Of a stretch of 64,000 nt of DNA, positions 35,459-43,895 are shown piece after piece. The position numbers and the translations under genes were made by a program. Where the stretch lies: positions 1-64,000 of the forward strand of contig JAUQWO010000025.1 of NCBI GenBank assembly GCA_030835135.1, in the 5' to 3' direction. The notes under the pieces were generated by a model. The model was not told the DNA's origin and ran no database searches. It saw nothing but the letters and a program-made list of their open reading frames with translations. The stretch's first letter is position 1; every line of letters begins with the position of its first letter. The DNA comes from Bacteroidota bacterium. GTDB taxonomy: Bacteria > Bacteroidota > Ignavibacteria > UBA10030 > UBA6906.

Positions 35459-36816
35459 ATCCGTCGACACTGACATCGCCCCCCCCGGCAACGCCTGCGC
35501 CGTCGCTCGTGACGCATTCGGATTACACGGACCGCCTCCGTCGCGTGGACCTGCTGAAGGTGAACGGCAGCGTGAAGCAGGTGATCGGTCTGGTCATTGA
35601 GTCCAGCGGCCCCAACTGCGCCCTGGGCGATGTCTGTGTCATCAAATCCAAGGACGGACAGGACCAGTGTCTGACCGAGGTCGTCGGGTTCCGCAATGAC
35701 CGGGTCCTCTCGATGATCCTTGGCGACGCGGCACGGGTCGGCCCCGGCAGCGAGATCGTGGCAACGAACCAGGTCCTGTCCGCGACGGTGGGGGAGGAAT
35801 TGCTCGGGCGCGTCCTGAATGGCCTCGGCCACCCGATCGACGGCAAGGGCCCCCTGCATGCCCGCGAGGTACGCTCCATCTATAATGCGCCACCGAACCC
35901 TCTCGAACGTCAGCGCATCAGTAAACCGATCGTGACCGGGATCCGGTCCATCGATACGTTGCTCACCTGCGGTGAAGGTCAGCGCGTGGGTATCTTCGCT
36001 GGAAGCGGCGTGGGCAAGAGTGTGACGCTGGGCATGATCGCGCGGCACACCAGCGCGGATGTGAATGTGATCGCCCTTGTCGGCGAACGCGGACGCGAGG
36101 TCGCGGAATTCCTGGACCGCGAGCTCGGTGCGGAGGGGTTGCGCCGCTCGGTGGTCATCGTGGCCACGAGCGACCAGGCCGCCCTGATCCGCATCAAGGC
36201 GGCATTCCTTGCCACCACGATCGCGGAATATTTCCGTGACCGCGGCCTGAACGTGATGCTTCTCATGGATTCGGTGACACGCCTGGCGATGGCGCAGCGC
36301 GAAGTGGGGCTGGCCATCGGCGAACCGCCGACCACCAAGGGGTATACGCCGTCCGTCTTTGCGATCCTGCCGAAACTGCTGGAGCGTGCGGGCACGGCCC
36401 GCCGGGGCAGCATCACCGGCATGTATACCGTGCTGGTGGAAGGCGATGACATGAGCGACCCCGTGGCCGATGCGGTGCGGTCGATCCTGGACGGCCACAT
36501 CGTCCTTTCGCGTCGGCTGGCGTCCTCCGGTCATTACCCGGCAGTGGACGTCCTGGAGAGCGTAAGCCGCGTGATGCCGGCGGTGACCACGGAACAGCAC
36601 CGGAAAGCGGCACACCGGTTGCTGGACATGATGGCGACGTACCGTGAAGCGGAGGACCTGATCAACATCGGGGCCTATGTGAAGGGAAGCAACCCGCGCA
36701 TCGATGAGGCGCTGCGGAACTGGGAGAAGATCCGGACCTTTCTGCGTCAGGCGTCCACCGAGAGGGCGGAGTTCGAGCCGAGTATTCAGCATTTAATATC
36801 CATGATGGGACAGTGA
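35455..36816 (+). CDS. fliI: Flagellum-specific ATPase FliI
   Basis: A 453-residue export ATPase of the F1-beta-like family. Walker A GSGVGKS lies at residues 183-189, Walker B around NVMLLMDSVTRLAMAQRE, and GEPPTTKGYTPSVFA is the family hallmark. GTG 35455 overlaps the fliH stop (GTGA); a longer frame from 35344 is not needed. It drives export substrate unfolding with FliH and FliJ. Confidence 0.96.
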   Translation: MNPSTLTSPPPATPAPSLVTHSDYTDRLRRVDLLKVNGSVKQVIGLVIESSGPNCALGDVCVIKSKDGQDQCLTEVVGFRNDRVLSMILGDAARVGPGSEIVATNQVLSATVGEELLGRVLNGLGHPIDGKGPLHAREVRSIYNAPPNPLERQRISKPIVTGIRSIDTLLTCGEGQRVGIFAGSGVGKSVTLGMIARHTSADVNVIALVGERGREVAEFLDRELGAEGLRRSVVIVATSDQAALIRIKAAFLATTIAEYFRDRGLNVMLLMDSVTRLAMAQREVGLAIGEPPTTKGYTPSVFAILPKLLERAGTARRGSITGMYTVLVEGDDMSDPVADAVRSILDGHIVLSRRLASSGHYPAVDVLESVSRVMPAVTTEQHRKAAHRLLDMMATYREAEDLINIGAYVKGSNPRIDEALRNWEKIRTFLRQASTERAEFEPSIQHLISMMGQ

Positions 36817-36823
36817 GGGGTGC

Positions 36824-37258
36824 ATGCGCGTGTCGGACTCACCATTGTCGACGGTCATTCGTGTCAGGGACATGCAGCTCAAGAAGACCCAGCGTGAGCT
36901 GGCGGTCATCAAGGTTGAGCGGCAGACGGAAGAAGGCCGCCTTTCCACGCTGGAAGAGCAGCAGAGCAGCGCCATGACCGATGCGGTCCGGAAGATGAAG
37001 ACGCGGGCGGTCGATCTGCAGACGAGCCAGGCATTCTTGCAGAGTCTCTCCCGGAAGATCGAGCATCAGGAGGAGAAAGTGCGTGAAGTGACGACCGCGG
37101 AGGAGGGGAAACGCGTGGAGCTGGTCGAGCGGTCGCAATCGAAACAGATGGTCGAAAAGATCGATCAGCGGCGGCGGGACGAAGAGACGAAGGAGCAGGA
37201 GCGGAAGGCCCAGCGGGTGATCGATGTGCTTGCACAACGGATAAAGACGGACCATTAG
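36824..37258 (+). CDS. fliJ: Flagellar export chaperone FliJ
   Basis: A 144-residue, almost fully coiled-coil protein (LSTVIRVRDMQLKKTQRELAV... to EEQERKAQRVIDVL) of FliJ size in the fliI-fliJ position. FliJ proteins couple FliI to the FlhA export gate. Sequence identity in this family is low, so the call rests on length, coiled-coil pattern and gene order. Confidence 0.88.
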   Translation: MRVSDSPLSTVIRVRDMQLKKTQRELAVIKVERQTEEGRLSTLEEQQSSAMTDAVRKMKTRAVDLQTSQAFLQSLSRKIEHQEEKVREVTTAEEGKRVELVERSQSKQMVEKIDQRRRDEETKEQERKAQRVIDVLAQRIKTDH

Positions 37259-37262
37259 CCGT

Positions 37263-37808
37263 ATGAAGCAGCTGCTTCCCGTATTGATCGTGGTCATCGT
37301 TGCCGCGCTGGCGGCGATGATGCTTGTCGGTACCGTGTTCTATGTCAGGCCGGACCTCCTGGGGGTCGTCCCCCCGGCAGCCCCGGTCGATTCTGCTGCG
37401 CACGCTGGTGCGGCCCGTGATTCAGTTGCCGGACCGCACGCCGCCCCCGTCATGCAGGAGGGGGAGGATAGTACGCACGTTGCGGAATCACACGTTGTGA
37501 GTCCAGCGGACTCGCTCATGGGTGTCGTGACAGCGGCACTCATGCGTTCCGACTCGCTGTCGGAACGGCTCCGTCAGGTCATGGAGAACAACCGTGCGGT
37601 CGTCGCTGCCACGGACAGCGCGCGCGGTGCTCAGCGAACAGCCATGGCCAAGGTCCTGGAAGCGATGGATCCGGCGAGCGCAGCCCGGATCCTTGCCGAC
37701 TTCCCGGACGAAGATGTCAAACATGTTGTCCTATCCATCAAAAAGAAGCAGGCGGCGAAGATCCTGGCTGCGCTCCAACCGGATCGGGCTGCCCGCATCA
37801 TGAGGTGA
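37263..37808 (+). CDS. MotE-like flagellar protein with MgtE-N-type C-terminus
   Basis: A 181-residue protein. An N-terminal TM helix (about 5-28) is followed by an Ala/Pro-rich periplasmic linker and a helical domain (about 125-181; MDPASAARILADFPDEDV...KKKQAAKILAALQPDRAA) resembling the MgtE N-terminal repeat. Proteins of this layout at the fliJ-fliK junction are called MotE and act as chaperones for the stator MotC in some bacteria. That function here is inferred. Confidence 0.78.
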   Translation: MKQLLPVLIVVIVAALAAMMLVGTVFYVRPDLLGVVPPAAPVDSAAHAGAARDSVAGPHAAPVMQEGEDSTHVAESHVVSPADSLMGVVTAALMRSDSLSERLRQVMENNRAVVAATDSARGAQRTAMAKVLEAMDPASAARILADFPDEDVKHVVLSIKKKQAAKILAALQPDRAARIMR

Positions 37809-37813
37809 ACCCT

Positions 37814-39418
37814 ATGAACAGTACTCCCGTACAGCTGCTCGCGATGGGCGGGCAGTTGAACGTACTGGGAGCTGGCGTCCGGCCTCCGGGTGCTGACGAC
37901 ACCGCGGCAGGTGGCGATGCGTTCCTCGGGCTTCTGCAACAGATGCTGCTCGGTGGCGGCATGCAGATGACCATGAATGCACTGGCCCCTCCGGTGGACA
38001 CCGGTACCACAGGTTCAGGAGAGAACGGGTCGGGAGGAGAGGATCCTCCCATGGAACAGCTCAGCGTGCCCGCCACAGGCGTGGTGGTGAGCGACCTGGT
38101 GTCTTCGGAACTTGCCGGAGCGGTACTCCAGCCAGCCGGTACAGGAAGCGGCAGCATCGAGACAGCGGCGCAGGCGGCACTACCTTTCACCGCCACAGCC
38201 GTTGATGCGAACGTCGCCCCGGTGGCAGCACAGGAACAGGCCGTACCAGCCCCCGTTCCTGCCGCGCCCGCCCAGGCGATGGACGCCATACTCGCCATGA
38301 TGGAACCCGTTGCAGAAGGCCAGAGCACCGCGCCAACCGTCGAAGCCCCGCAGGCCGTTCCGGTTGCGGTCGAAACCCCGGATCCGGTCGCGGTCTTCAC
38401 GACAACGGTCGTTGAGGAGCCGGCCACGCCGGTGGTGGTACCGGTCGACGCCGAAGAGCCGAAGCCCGTTCCCGTTCAGAACCCGAAGCAGGGGAAGACT
38501 GGGGCCGAGGCGAAGCCCGTCCGTCGTGCAGGTACGCTCGCGGTGACACCTGAACTCTCTTCCAATGTCCCGGTCTCCCCGAAGGAGGGGGACAAGATGC
38601 CGGTTCGAGCGCAGGCAACTGCACCGGCCTCGATGGAAGATGTGACGGGTAGTGAGGATCTCCGCCGTATGGTGCGTGTGCTGCAGCACGTGTCAGGTTC
38701 CACTGATGTCCGGTCTTCCGCCAGCACGGAAGCGGCAGCGCGGACTGAACGTGTGACGGCACAGGCGGCCACGAAGGAGATCACCGCAGAGACGTCATCG
38801 CCGGCGGCGACGCGTGAGCAGGATGCGACGGTGCTCAAGACCGTGCAGCCGCCCGCACACACAGGCCAGGATGGCATGCGTGACAGCTTGCAACACAAGG
38901 ACCCGTCCTTTGCGCAGGCTATGCCGGTGCTGACGAAAGTCGATACGTCACGCACCACCGAGTTCACCGTCCGGATGCCGGAGTCGTTCGTCTCGTTGCC
39001 GCCCGAAACGGCGAAGAGCGTGGCGGACCAGGTCGTGAAAGGCATGGCTCTCCAGGTGAACGGTGAGAACTCCGAGGTGCGGATCAGGCTGGTGCCGGAA
39101 TCGCTGGGCGAAGTCTCGGTGCATGTGAAGATGGAAGGCGGGAAGATGCAGGCCCAGATCGACGTGTCACAGGCGGGTGTCAAGTCCGCCCTCGAGGTCC
39201 AGCTGCCCCAGATACGCCAGTCGCTGAGTGAACGTGGCATCGATGTGCAGCGTCTGGATGTGTCGTTCGGCGGCGATCATCCGGCGAAGGAGTCGGGTGG
39301 TGGCCAGGGCGACCGCCGGCAGCGTCAGGGATCGAAACACGCCTACATGGTGGACACGGTGGAGCAGTTCGACACCGGCCGGACCATGGGGTACAACACC
39401 ATGGAAATGGTCATGTAG
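37814..39418 (+). CDS. fliK: Flagellar hook-length control protein FliK
   Basis: A 534-residue protein. The first about 370 residues are low-complexity, Pro/Ala/Val/Glu-rich ruler-type sequence. The C-terminal Flg_hook domain (about 400-490) has VNGENSEVRIRLVPESLGEV and GKMQAQIDVSQAGVKSALE, typical of the FliK switch domain contacting FlhB. A GTG at 37805 overlaps the previous stop and would add three residues. FliK sets hook length and switches export specificity. Confidence 0.9.
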   Translation: MNSTPVQLLAMGGQLNVLGAGVRPPGADDTAAGGDAFLGLLQQMLLGGGMQMTMNALAPPVDTGTTGSGENGSGGEDPPMEQLSVPATGVVVSDLVSSELAGAVLQPAGTGSGSIETAAQAALPFTATAVDANVAPVAAQEQAVPAPVPAAPAQAMDAILAMMEPVAEGQSTAPTVEAPQAVPVAVETPDPVAVFTTTVVEEPATPVVVPVDAEEPKPVPVQNPKQGKTGAEAKPVRRAGTLAVTPELSSNVPVSPKEGDKMPVRAQATAPASMEDVTGSEDLRRMVRVLQHVSGSTDVRSSASTEAAARTERVTAQAATKEITAETSSPAATREQDATVLKTVQPPAHTGQDGMRDSLQHKDPSFAQAMPVLTKVDTSRTTEFTVRMPESFVSLPPETAKSVADQVVKGMALQVNGENSEVRIRLVPESLGEVSVHVKMEGGKMQAQIDVSQAGVKSALEVQLPQIRQSLSERGIDVQRLDVSFGGDHPAKESGGGQGDRRQRQGSKHAYMVDTVEQFDTGRTMGYNTMEMVM

Positions 39419-39429
39419 GAGGAAGAACC

Positions 39430-40116
39430 ATGGCAACGATCTCTGAGACATCTCTGAGTGCGGCTGCTCCGAATTATGTGACATCGTCCGCCAATGTCCT
39501 GGGGAAGGACGATTTCCTGAAACTGCTGGTGGAGCAGTTGAAGAATCAGGACCCGCTCAACCCGCTGGATGGAACCGAATTCGCGTCGCAGCTGGCGCAG
39601 TTCAGTTCCGTCGAGCAGTTGACGAACATGAACAGCAATCTGGAAGCGAGCGTCACGACCAACCAGCTGATGGCGCAATCCATCGGGAACTCGCTGGCCA
39701 CCACGATGATCGGGAAGGAGATCAAGGCTGCCGGGAATACGCTGCAGTGGGACGGCGAACATGACCTCCGGTTCGGTTTTACCGTGGGCGCGGTGGGTCT
39801 GAAGTCGACGGTCAAGATCTTCAATGCCGACGGCGAACTCGTGAAGGAATTCAACCCCACGGACATCCCGGCCGGCGACACGAGTCTGACCTGGGACGGG
39901 ACGAACCTGGGGGGGAAGACCGTAGAGAAAGGGAAGTACACGTTCAAGGTGGAGGTTCTGGACGCGAAAGAAAAGGCGATGGAGACCTCGTCATTCGTCC
40001 TTGGCAATATCACCGGGGTGCGCTTCACGGCGAACGGGACCGTGTTCCTTGTCGATGGTGTCGAGATCCCGGTGGCGAACATCCTGGAGATCCTGAACGG
40101 AGCGACCCATGGCTGA
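39430..40116 (+). CDS. flgD: Flagellar hook assembly protein FlgD
   Basis: A 228-residue hook cap. The N-terminal export and cap segment LGKDDFLKLLVEQLKNQDPLNPLDGTEFASQLAQFSSVEQL is near-consensus, followed by FlgD Ig-like/tudor domains (GLKSTVKIFNADGELV, GDTSLTWDGTNLGGKTVEKGKYTF). It starts 11 bases after fliK, with GGAGGAA upstream, and overlaps the next gene. Confidence 0.95.
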   Translation: MATISETSLSAAAPNYVTSSANVLGKDDFLKLLVEQLKNQDPLNPLDGTEFASQLAQFSSVEQLTNMNSNLEASVTTNQLMAQSIGNSLATTMIGKEIKAAGNTLQWDGEHDLRFGFTVGAVGLKSTVKIFNADGELVKEFNPTDIPAGDTSLTWDGTNLGGKTVEKGKYTFKVEVLDAKEKAMETSSFVLGNITGVRFTANGTVFLVDGVEIPVANILEILNGATHG

Positions 40117-40495
40117 TACCTATGTGAACGGCGTGCGGGTACCGTTCCTGCCCGCGCGCGGGGTGGAGGGCTTCAAAGAGCGGACCGGGGTCGGCGAGAC
40201 CAAGGGACCGTCCTTTGATGCCGTCTTTCAGGAGGAACTCCGTGGCCTGACCTTCTCGCGTCATGCCCAGGAGCGGCTCCAGGCACGCAAGATCCAGCTC
40301 AACGATGTGGATCTGGCGAGCCTGCAGAATGCCGTGAACCGGGCGGACGAGAAGGGAGCGAAGGATTCGCTCGTGCTGATGCGCGACATGGCATTCATCG
40401 TCAGCGTGAAGAACAGGACGGTGGTCACGGCAATGGACAGCGAGCATTTGAAGGAGAACGTCTTCACCAACATCGATAGTGCAGTGATCGTGTAG
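40109..40495 (+). CDS. Flagellar operon protein, TIGR02530 family
   Basis: A 128-residue protein. The C-terminal part (SRHAQERLQARKIQL...VNRADEKGAKDSLVL...AFIVSVKNRTVVTAMD) matches the TIGR02530 flagellar operon family, commonly located between flgD and flgE. It overlaps flgD by eight bases. Biochemical role is not firmly established; hook assembly is likely from context. Confidence 0.88.
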   Translation: MADTYVNGVRVPFLPARGVEGFKERTGVGETKGPSFDAVFQEELRGLTFSRHAQERLQARKIQLNDVDLASLQNAVNRADEKGAKDSLVLMRDMAFIVSVKNRTVVTAMDSEHLKENVFTNIDSAVIV

Positions 40496-40510
40496 ATGTC
40501 ACGTTGTACC

Positions 40511-40541
40511 GGGGCTGGCCCTCTCGAATAGAGGAGGCCCC
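40511..40541 (+). terminator. Compound hairpin between TIGR02530 gene and flgE
   Basis: Outer stem GGGGC/GCCCC (40511-40515 with 40537-40541) encloses an inner stem CCTCT/AGAGG with a 5-base loop. It begins 16 bases after the preceding stop. No T-run follows, so it may be an attenuator or an mRNA processing/stability element that lets flgE be expressed differently. The palindrome GACCGGTC follows at 40545-40552. No promoter match was seen in 40496-40618. Confidence 0.4.
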
Positions 40542-40618
40542 TCCGACCGGTCCGAACGAACGAGGAACGGTCATCAGACATACTCAACAACATACCTGAA
40601 TCAAGGAGGGTTAGTATT

Positions 40619-41896
40619 ATGGCATTCCTGAGATCACTCTTCTCCGGCGTTTCTTCCCTGCGCAACCATCAGACCATGATGGACGTCATCGGCAACAACA
40701 TCGCCAACGTGAACACGGCGGGGTACAAGGCAAGCCGCGCAAGTTTCTCCGAGCTCTACTCACAGACCATCCAGACCGCCAGCCGTCCGTCGGCAACCAA
40801 TGGCGGTACGAACGCGATGCAGGTCGGTCTGGGCATGTCGGTGAGCTCCCTGGATGCGACGTTCAATCAGGGCAGCATCGAGCGCACCGGCGGCGATCTG
40901 GACCTTGCGGTGTTCGGCCCCGGGTTCTTCGTCGTGAAGTCCAATGGCCAGAATATGTACACGCGTGATGGCCAGTTCAAGTGGGATGCGGATGGCCGTA
41001 TTGTGACGGGTTCGGGCGCCATCCTGCAGGGCAAGATGGCCGATGCGAGCGGTGTGGTCCCGTCGGGCACGGCGATGGGAGACATTCAGGTCGATGCCGG
41101 CATCAAGTCGCCGGCAAAGGCGACCAGCGAGGTCAAGTTCGCCGGAAACCTGCTGAGCGATGAGGATATCTATGTGGCCGGATCACAGGAAGGGCTCCTG
41201 AAGTCCACCGTCGACGTGTTCGATTCACTCGGCAACAAGATGTCCGTTGAACTGACGTTCACGAAGACCGCGATGGACACCTGGACGTGGAGTGCCGACA
41301 TCCCGGCGACGACAACGGGCGGGACCCCCACGCACGTGGGCGACGGAAGTCTGACGTTCGACAACGTCTCGGGAGCCCTGTCCGTGCCCGGAACGCAGCA
41401 GGTGACATTCACACCGCCGACCGGGGCCAGCGACATGACGATCGATTTTGTCTTCGGCACGCAGGGCGAATTCACCGGCGTGACGGGTTCCAAACTCGGT
41501 TCATCGTCGATCGTGAAGATGAGCACGCAGAATGGTTATGCGGCCGGCACGCTGCTGAGCGTGGCATTCGATGAGAAGGGATTCATCAACGGGACGTTCA
41601 GCAATGGGACGATCCAGAAGCTTGCGCAGATCATGCTCGCGGAGTTCGCGAACCCTTCCGGTCTGATGCGCGCCGGGGACAACGCCTTCTCGTTGAGTGC
41701 CAACTCGGGGAGCGAGGTGCTGGTGAATCCGGGAGACTCTTCAACGCTGACCGCGGGCGCGATCGAGCAGTCGAACGTCGACCTCGCGGATGAATTCACG
41801 AAGATGATCACCGCCCAGCGGGGATTCCAGGCGAGTGCGCGCGTCATCAGCACGAGCGATGAGTTCCTGCAGGAAGTGGTCAACTTGAAGCGGTAA
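40619..41896 (+). CDS. flgE: Flagellar hook protein FlgE
   Basis: A 425-residue hook subunit. N-terminal LRNHQTMMDVIGNNIANVNTAGYKA and C-terminal VDLADEFTKMITAQRGFQASARVI are rod/hook signatures; TRDGQFKWDADG and GSIERTGGDLDLAVFGPGFF are also typical. A strong AAGGAGG site precedes ATG 40619, fitting high-level synthesis. A good intrinsic terminator follows. Confidence 0.95.
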   Translation: MAFLRSLFSGVSSLRNHQTMMDVIGNNIANVNTAGYKASRASFSELYSQTIQTASRPSATNGGTNAMQVGLGMSVSSLDATFNQGSIERTGGDLDLAVFGPGFFVVKSNGQNMYTRDGQFKWDADGRIVTGSGAILQGKMADASGVVPSGTAMGDIQVDAGIKSPAKATSEVKFAGNLLSDEDIYVAGSQEGLLKSTVDVFDSLGNKMSVELTFTKTAMDTWTWSADIPATTTGGTPTHVGDGSLTFDNVSGALSVPGTQQVTFTPPTGASDMTIDFVFGTQGEFTGVTGSKLGSSSIVKMSTQNGYAAGTLLSVAFDEKGFINGTFSNGTIQKLAQIMLAEFANPSGLMRAGDNAFSLSANSGSEVLVNPGDSSTLTAGAIEQSNVDLADEFTKMITAQRGFQASARVISTSDEFLQEVVNLKR

Positions 41897-41907
41897 GGCA
41901 TAGGTGA

Positions 41908-41949
41908 CCGGGGACGGGCCATGCGGCCTGTCCCCGGCCGCTCATTTTT
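41908..41949 (+). terminator. Intrinsic terminator after flgE
   Basis: A 13-bp stem (41908-41920 with 41925-41937; one G-T pair) with an ATGC loop is followed, after a short CCGCTCA, by TTTTT at 41945-41949. It lies 11 bases after the flgE stop and closes the flgB-flgE operon; flbD downstream may depend on read-through or its own promoter. Confidence 0.8.
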
Positions 41950-41961
41950 CCGGAGACGGGA

Positions 41962-42162
41962 ATGATCGAACTCACGAAATTGCAGAACGCCAAGATCGTG
42001 GTGAATGCCGACCTGATCGAATTCGTCGAATCTACGCCGGATACGCTGATTACCACGACCACAGGGAAGAAGTTGATGGTTCGCGAGACCGTGGATGAGG
42101 TCGTCAAGGCGGTCATCGCGTATAAACGCCGTTGTCTCGCAACTCCTCGAAAAATGGGGTAA
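41962..42162 (+). CDS. flbD: FlbD/SwrD-family flagellar protein
   Basis: A 66-residue protein beginning MIELTKLQN and containing NADLIEFVESTPDTLITTTTGKKLMV-type sequence, the hallmark of FlbD (SwrD). Family members lie next to flgE or motA, and SwrD raises motor torque in Bacillus. CGGAGACGG upstream provides a ribosome site. It is isolated between a terminator and a 176-base gap. Confidence 0.9.
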   Translation: MIELTKLQNAKIVVNADLIEFVESTPDTLITTTTGKKLMVRETVDEVVKAVIAYKRRCLATPRKMG

Positions 42163-42164
42163 TT

Positions 42165-42183
42165 TGAGGGTATACGTCCCTCA
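42165..42183 (+). terminator. Small hairpin after flbD
   Basis: TGAGGG and CCCTCA pair (6 bp) around a 7-base TATACGT loop, starting two bases after the flbD stop. There is no T-run, so terminator strength is doubtful. Confidence 0.35.
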
Positions 42184-42222
42184 GTAGCCACCACCTGGCT
42201 AATATTATCATCTCAAAATCCG

Positions 42223-42274
42223 CTTCCTGCGCGGTGTTACCCCTCTTCCTGCGCAAAGTTACGCATTCCTGCAC
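42223..42274 (+). repeat. Three TTCCTGC direct repeats upstream of fliL promoter
   Basis: CTTCCTGCGC at 42223 and 42245, and ATTCCTGCAC at 42265, form repeats 22 and 20 bases apart, about two helical turns. The first two are also followed by GTTAC. The third is CATTCCTGCA at 42264-42273, the element also found before the flgB operon promoter. Placement on one DNA face just upstream of the -24 box suggests binding sites for an activator or repressor. Confidence 0.5.
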
Positions 42275-42283
42275 AAGACTCCG

Positions 42284-42299
42284 TGGCACATGATTTGAC
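42284..42299 (+). promoter_or_regulatory. Sigma-54-like promoter for fliL operon
   Basis: TGGCAC-N5-TTGA: perfect -24 element, correct spacing, and A for C in the -12 GC, the same deviation as at 30246. It lies 55 bases before the fliL ATG. It would drive the long fliLMNOPQR-flhBAFG-fliA transcript. Confidence 0.5.
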
Positions 42300-42338
42300 C
42301 TCTGCTAAAGGAGTGTCCCACAACTACCTGCAAGAACT

Positions 42339-42881
42339 ATGGCAAAACAAGAAGAAGCGGCACCGGCTGCACCGGCAGCAGCAGGCGGCGCAATCTCCAT
42401 CAAACAATTGTTGATGTTCGGCGTGCCGGTATTCGTCGTCATCTGCGGACTCATGATCTGGCTGCTTCCGAAGTTCATCGGACCGCCGAGCGCCGCCACA
42501 CCGGAGACGACCGCGGCCGGAGAAGCGTCGGCGCATGGCGAAAAAGCCGAAGGGGGCGAGGAAGGCGAAGGCGCTGCCGAACCGAACATCTATATCGTCA
42601 AAGACGTGATCCTCAACCCGGCAGGGACGAACGGAACGCGCTTCCTGCTCACCACCGTCGGCTTTGAGGTGAGCAATGCCGAAGCCAAGAGGGAGATCGA
42701 GGCGAAGGACGTTCAGGTCCGCGATGCACTCAACACGATCCTGACCGCCAAATCCTTGACGACACTTTCGATGCCCGAGAATCGCGATTCCATCCGCCTG
42801 GAGATCTCCGAACGCGTAGGAAAACTCCTCGGCACCGGAAAACTGACCAGCGTGTATTTCAGCAAGTTCATCATCCAGTAG
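42339..42881 (+). CDS. fliL: Flagellar basal-body-associated protein FliL
   Basis: A 180-residue inner-membrane protein supporting stator function. Short cytoplasmic N-terminus rich in Ala/Pro, one TM helix (about 27-45; MFGVPVFVVICGLMIWLLP), a Glu/Gly-rich linker, and the FliL periplasmic domain (VKDVILNPAGTNGTRFLLTTVGFEV...TTLSMPENRDSIRLEI). It opens the second main flagellar operon. Confidence 0.92.
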   Translation: MAKQEEAAPAAPAAAGGAISIKQLLMFGVPVFVVICGLMIWLLPKFIGPPSAATPETTAAGEASAHGEKAEGGEEGEGAAEPNIYIVKDVILNPAGTNGTRFLLTTVGFEVSNAEAKREIEAKDVQVRDALNTILTAKSLTTLSMPENRDSIRLEISERVGKLLGTGKLTSVYFSKFIIQ

Positions 42882-42891
42882 CGAGCGCACC

Positions 42892-43890
42892 GTGCCGGAG
42901 ATCCTTTCCCAGCAGGAGATCGACAGTCTGTTGTCCGGTATATCCACCGGAACGATCGAGGCCGTCGAAGCACCACCGGAACCGAAGAAGTCGGAGAAGG
43001 AAGCCATTACCTTCGACTTCCGGTTGCCGCACCGTCTGTCCAAGAACCAGCTGCGCACGTTCCAGGCGGTGCACGAGAGTTTCGGCGAAACGTTCAGTTC
43101 GTACCTCGTCTCCCGGCTGCAGACGACGGTAACGATCAACGTGTCGTCCGTCGATCAGTTGTTCTATTCCGAGTTCGTATTGTCGATCGCGAGCCCCAGC
43201 TCCCTGTACGTCTTCCGGATCACGGAATCGGACGCGCTCGCCGTGCTGGAGGTCAGCCCCCAGCTGCTGCTGGCGATGGTGGAGCACCTCATGGGCGGCG
43301 TCGCGGAAGGCGAGAAGAACGCCCGTCCGATCACCAAGATCGAACAGAGCATCGTGAAGGGCATCATTCAGCGCGCGTTGTCGGATATCCAGCGTGCCTG
43401 GAAGACGGTCGCCGAACTCACGTTCAAGCTCGAACGCTATGAGATCGAGGGCGACTTCGTGCAGATCGCACCGGCCAGCGAGATCGTGATGGTGGTGTCG
43501 TTCGAGGTCATTATCGGCACGCAGAAGTATATGATGAACCTCTGCTTCCCGACCTTCGCGCTCGAGGACGTTCTCGCGAAGCTGAACATGCAGCACTTCA
43601 GTGTCGGGGCAGGGGTGAAGGGTGAGAGTGACTGGCGCGCGCCGTTGTTCCGGCAGGTGGGCAAGACGCGGGTGAATGCCACATGCCTGCTGGGAGAGAC
43701 CTCGCTTTCCCTGCGCGAGCTGCTGCACCTCGAGCCGGGCGACATCCTGCGCACGAATATCCCGGTGAACGGGGAAGTGCAGGTGCAGATCGGCGGGAAG
43801 ACGCGCGTGCTGGGCCGCCCCGGTGTGTCGAAGGGCAAAGTGGCCGTGAAGGTAACGAATGTGCTTCATGAACACTCATCAGGAGCCTGA
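42892..43890 (+). CDS. fliM: Flagellar motor switch protein FliM
   Basis: A 332-residue C-ring protein. The N-terminal LSQQEIDSLLSG is the CheY-P docking motif. The middle CheC-like domain includes MVEHLMGGVAEG and the C-terminal SpoA domain spans about 250-330. GTG 42892 follows fliL by ten bases. Its intact CheY motif fits the CheY encoded at 25092. Confidence 0.96.
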   Translation: MPEILSQQEIDSLLSGISTGTIEAVEAPPEPKKSEKEAITFDFRLPHRLSKNQLRTFQAVHESFGETFSSYLVSRLQTTVTINVSSVDQLFYSEFVLSIASPSSLYVFRITESDALAVLEVSPQLLLAMVEHLMGGVAEGEKNARPITKIEQSIVKGIIQRALSDIQRAWKTVAELTFKLERYEIEGDFVQIAPASEIVMVVSFEVIIGTQKYMMNLCFPTFALEDVLAKLNMQHFSVGAGVKGESDWRAPLFRQVGKTRVNATCLLGETSLSLRELLHLEPGDILRTNIPVNGEVQVQIGGKTRVLGRPGVSKGKVAVKVTNVLHEHSSGA

Positions 43891-43895
43891 AGGGT

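Noticed and set aside
37805-37813. GTG start of fliK overlapping the MotE-like gene
   Set aside because: Possible, but ATG 37814 is the stronger start codon; the difference is three residues.
40511-40552. Hairpin and palindrome before flgE as a promoter region
   Set aside because: No -24/-12 or sigma-28-type (TAAA/GCCGATAA) match was found, so I list it only as a hairpin.
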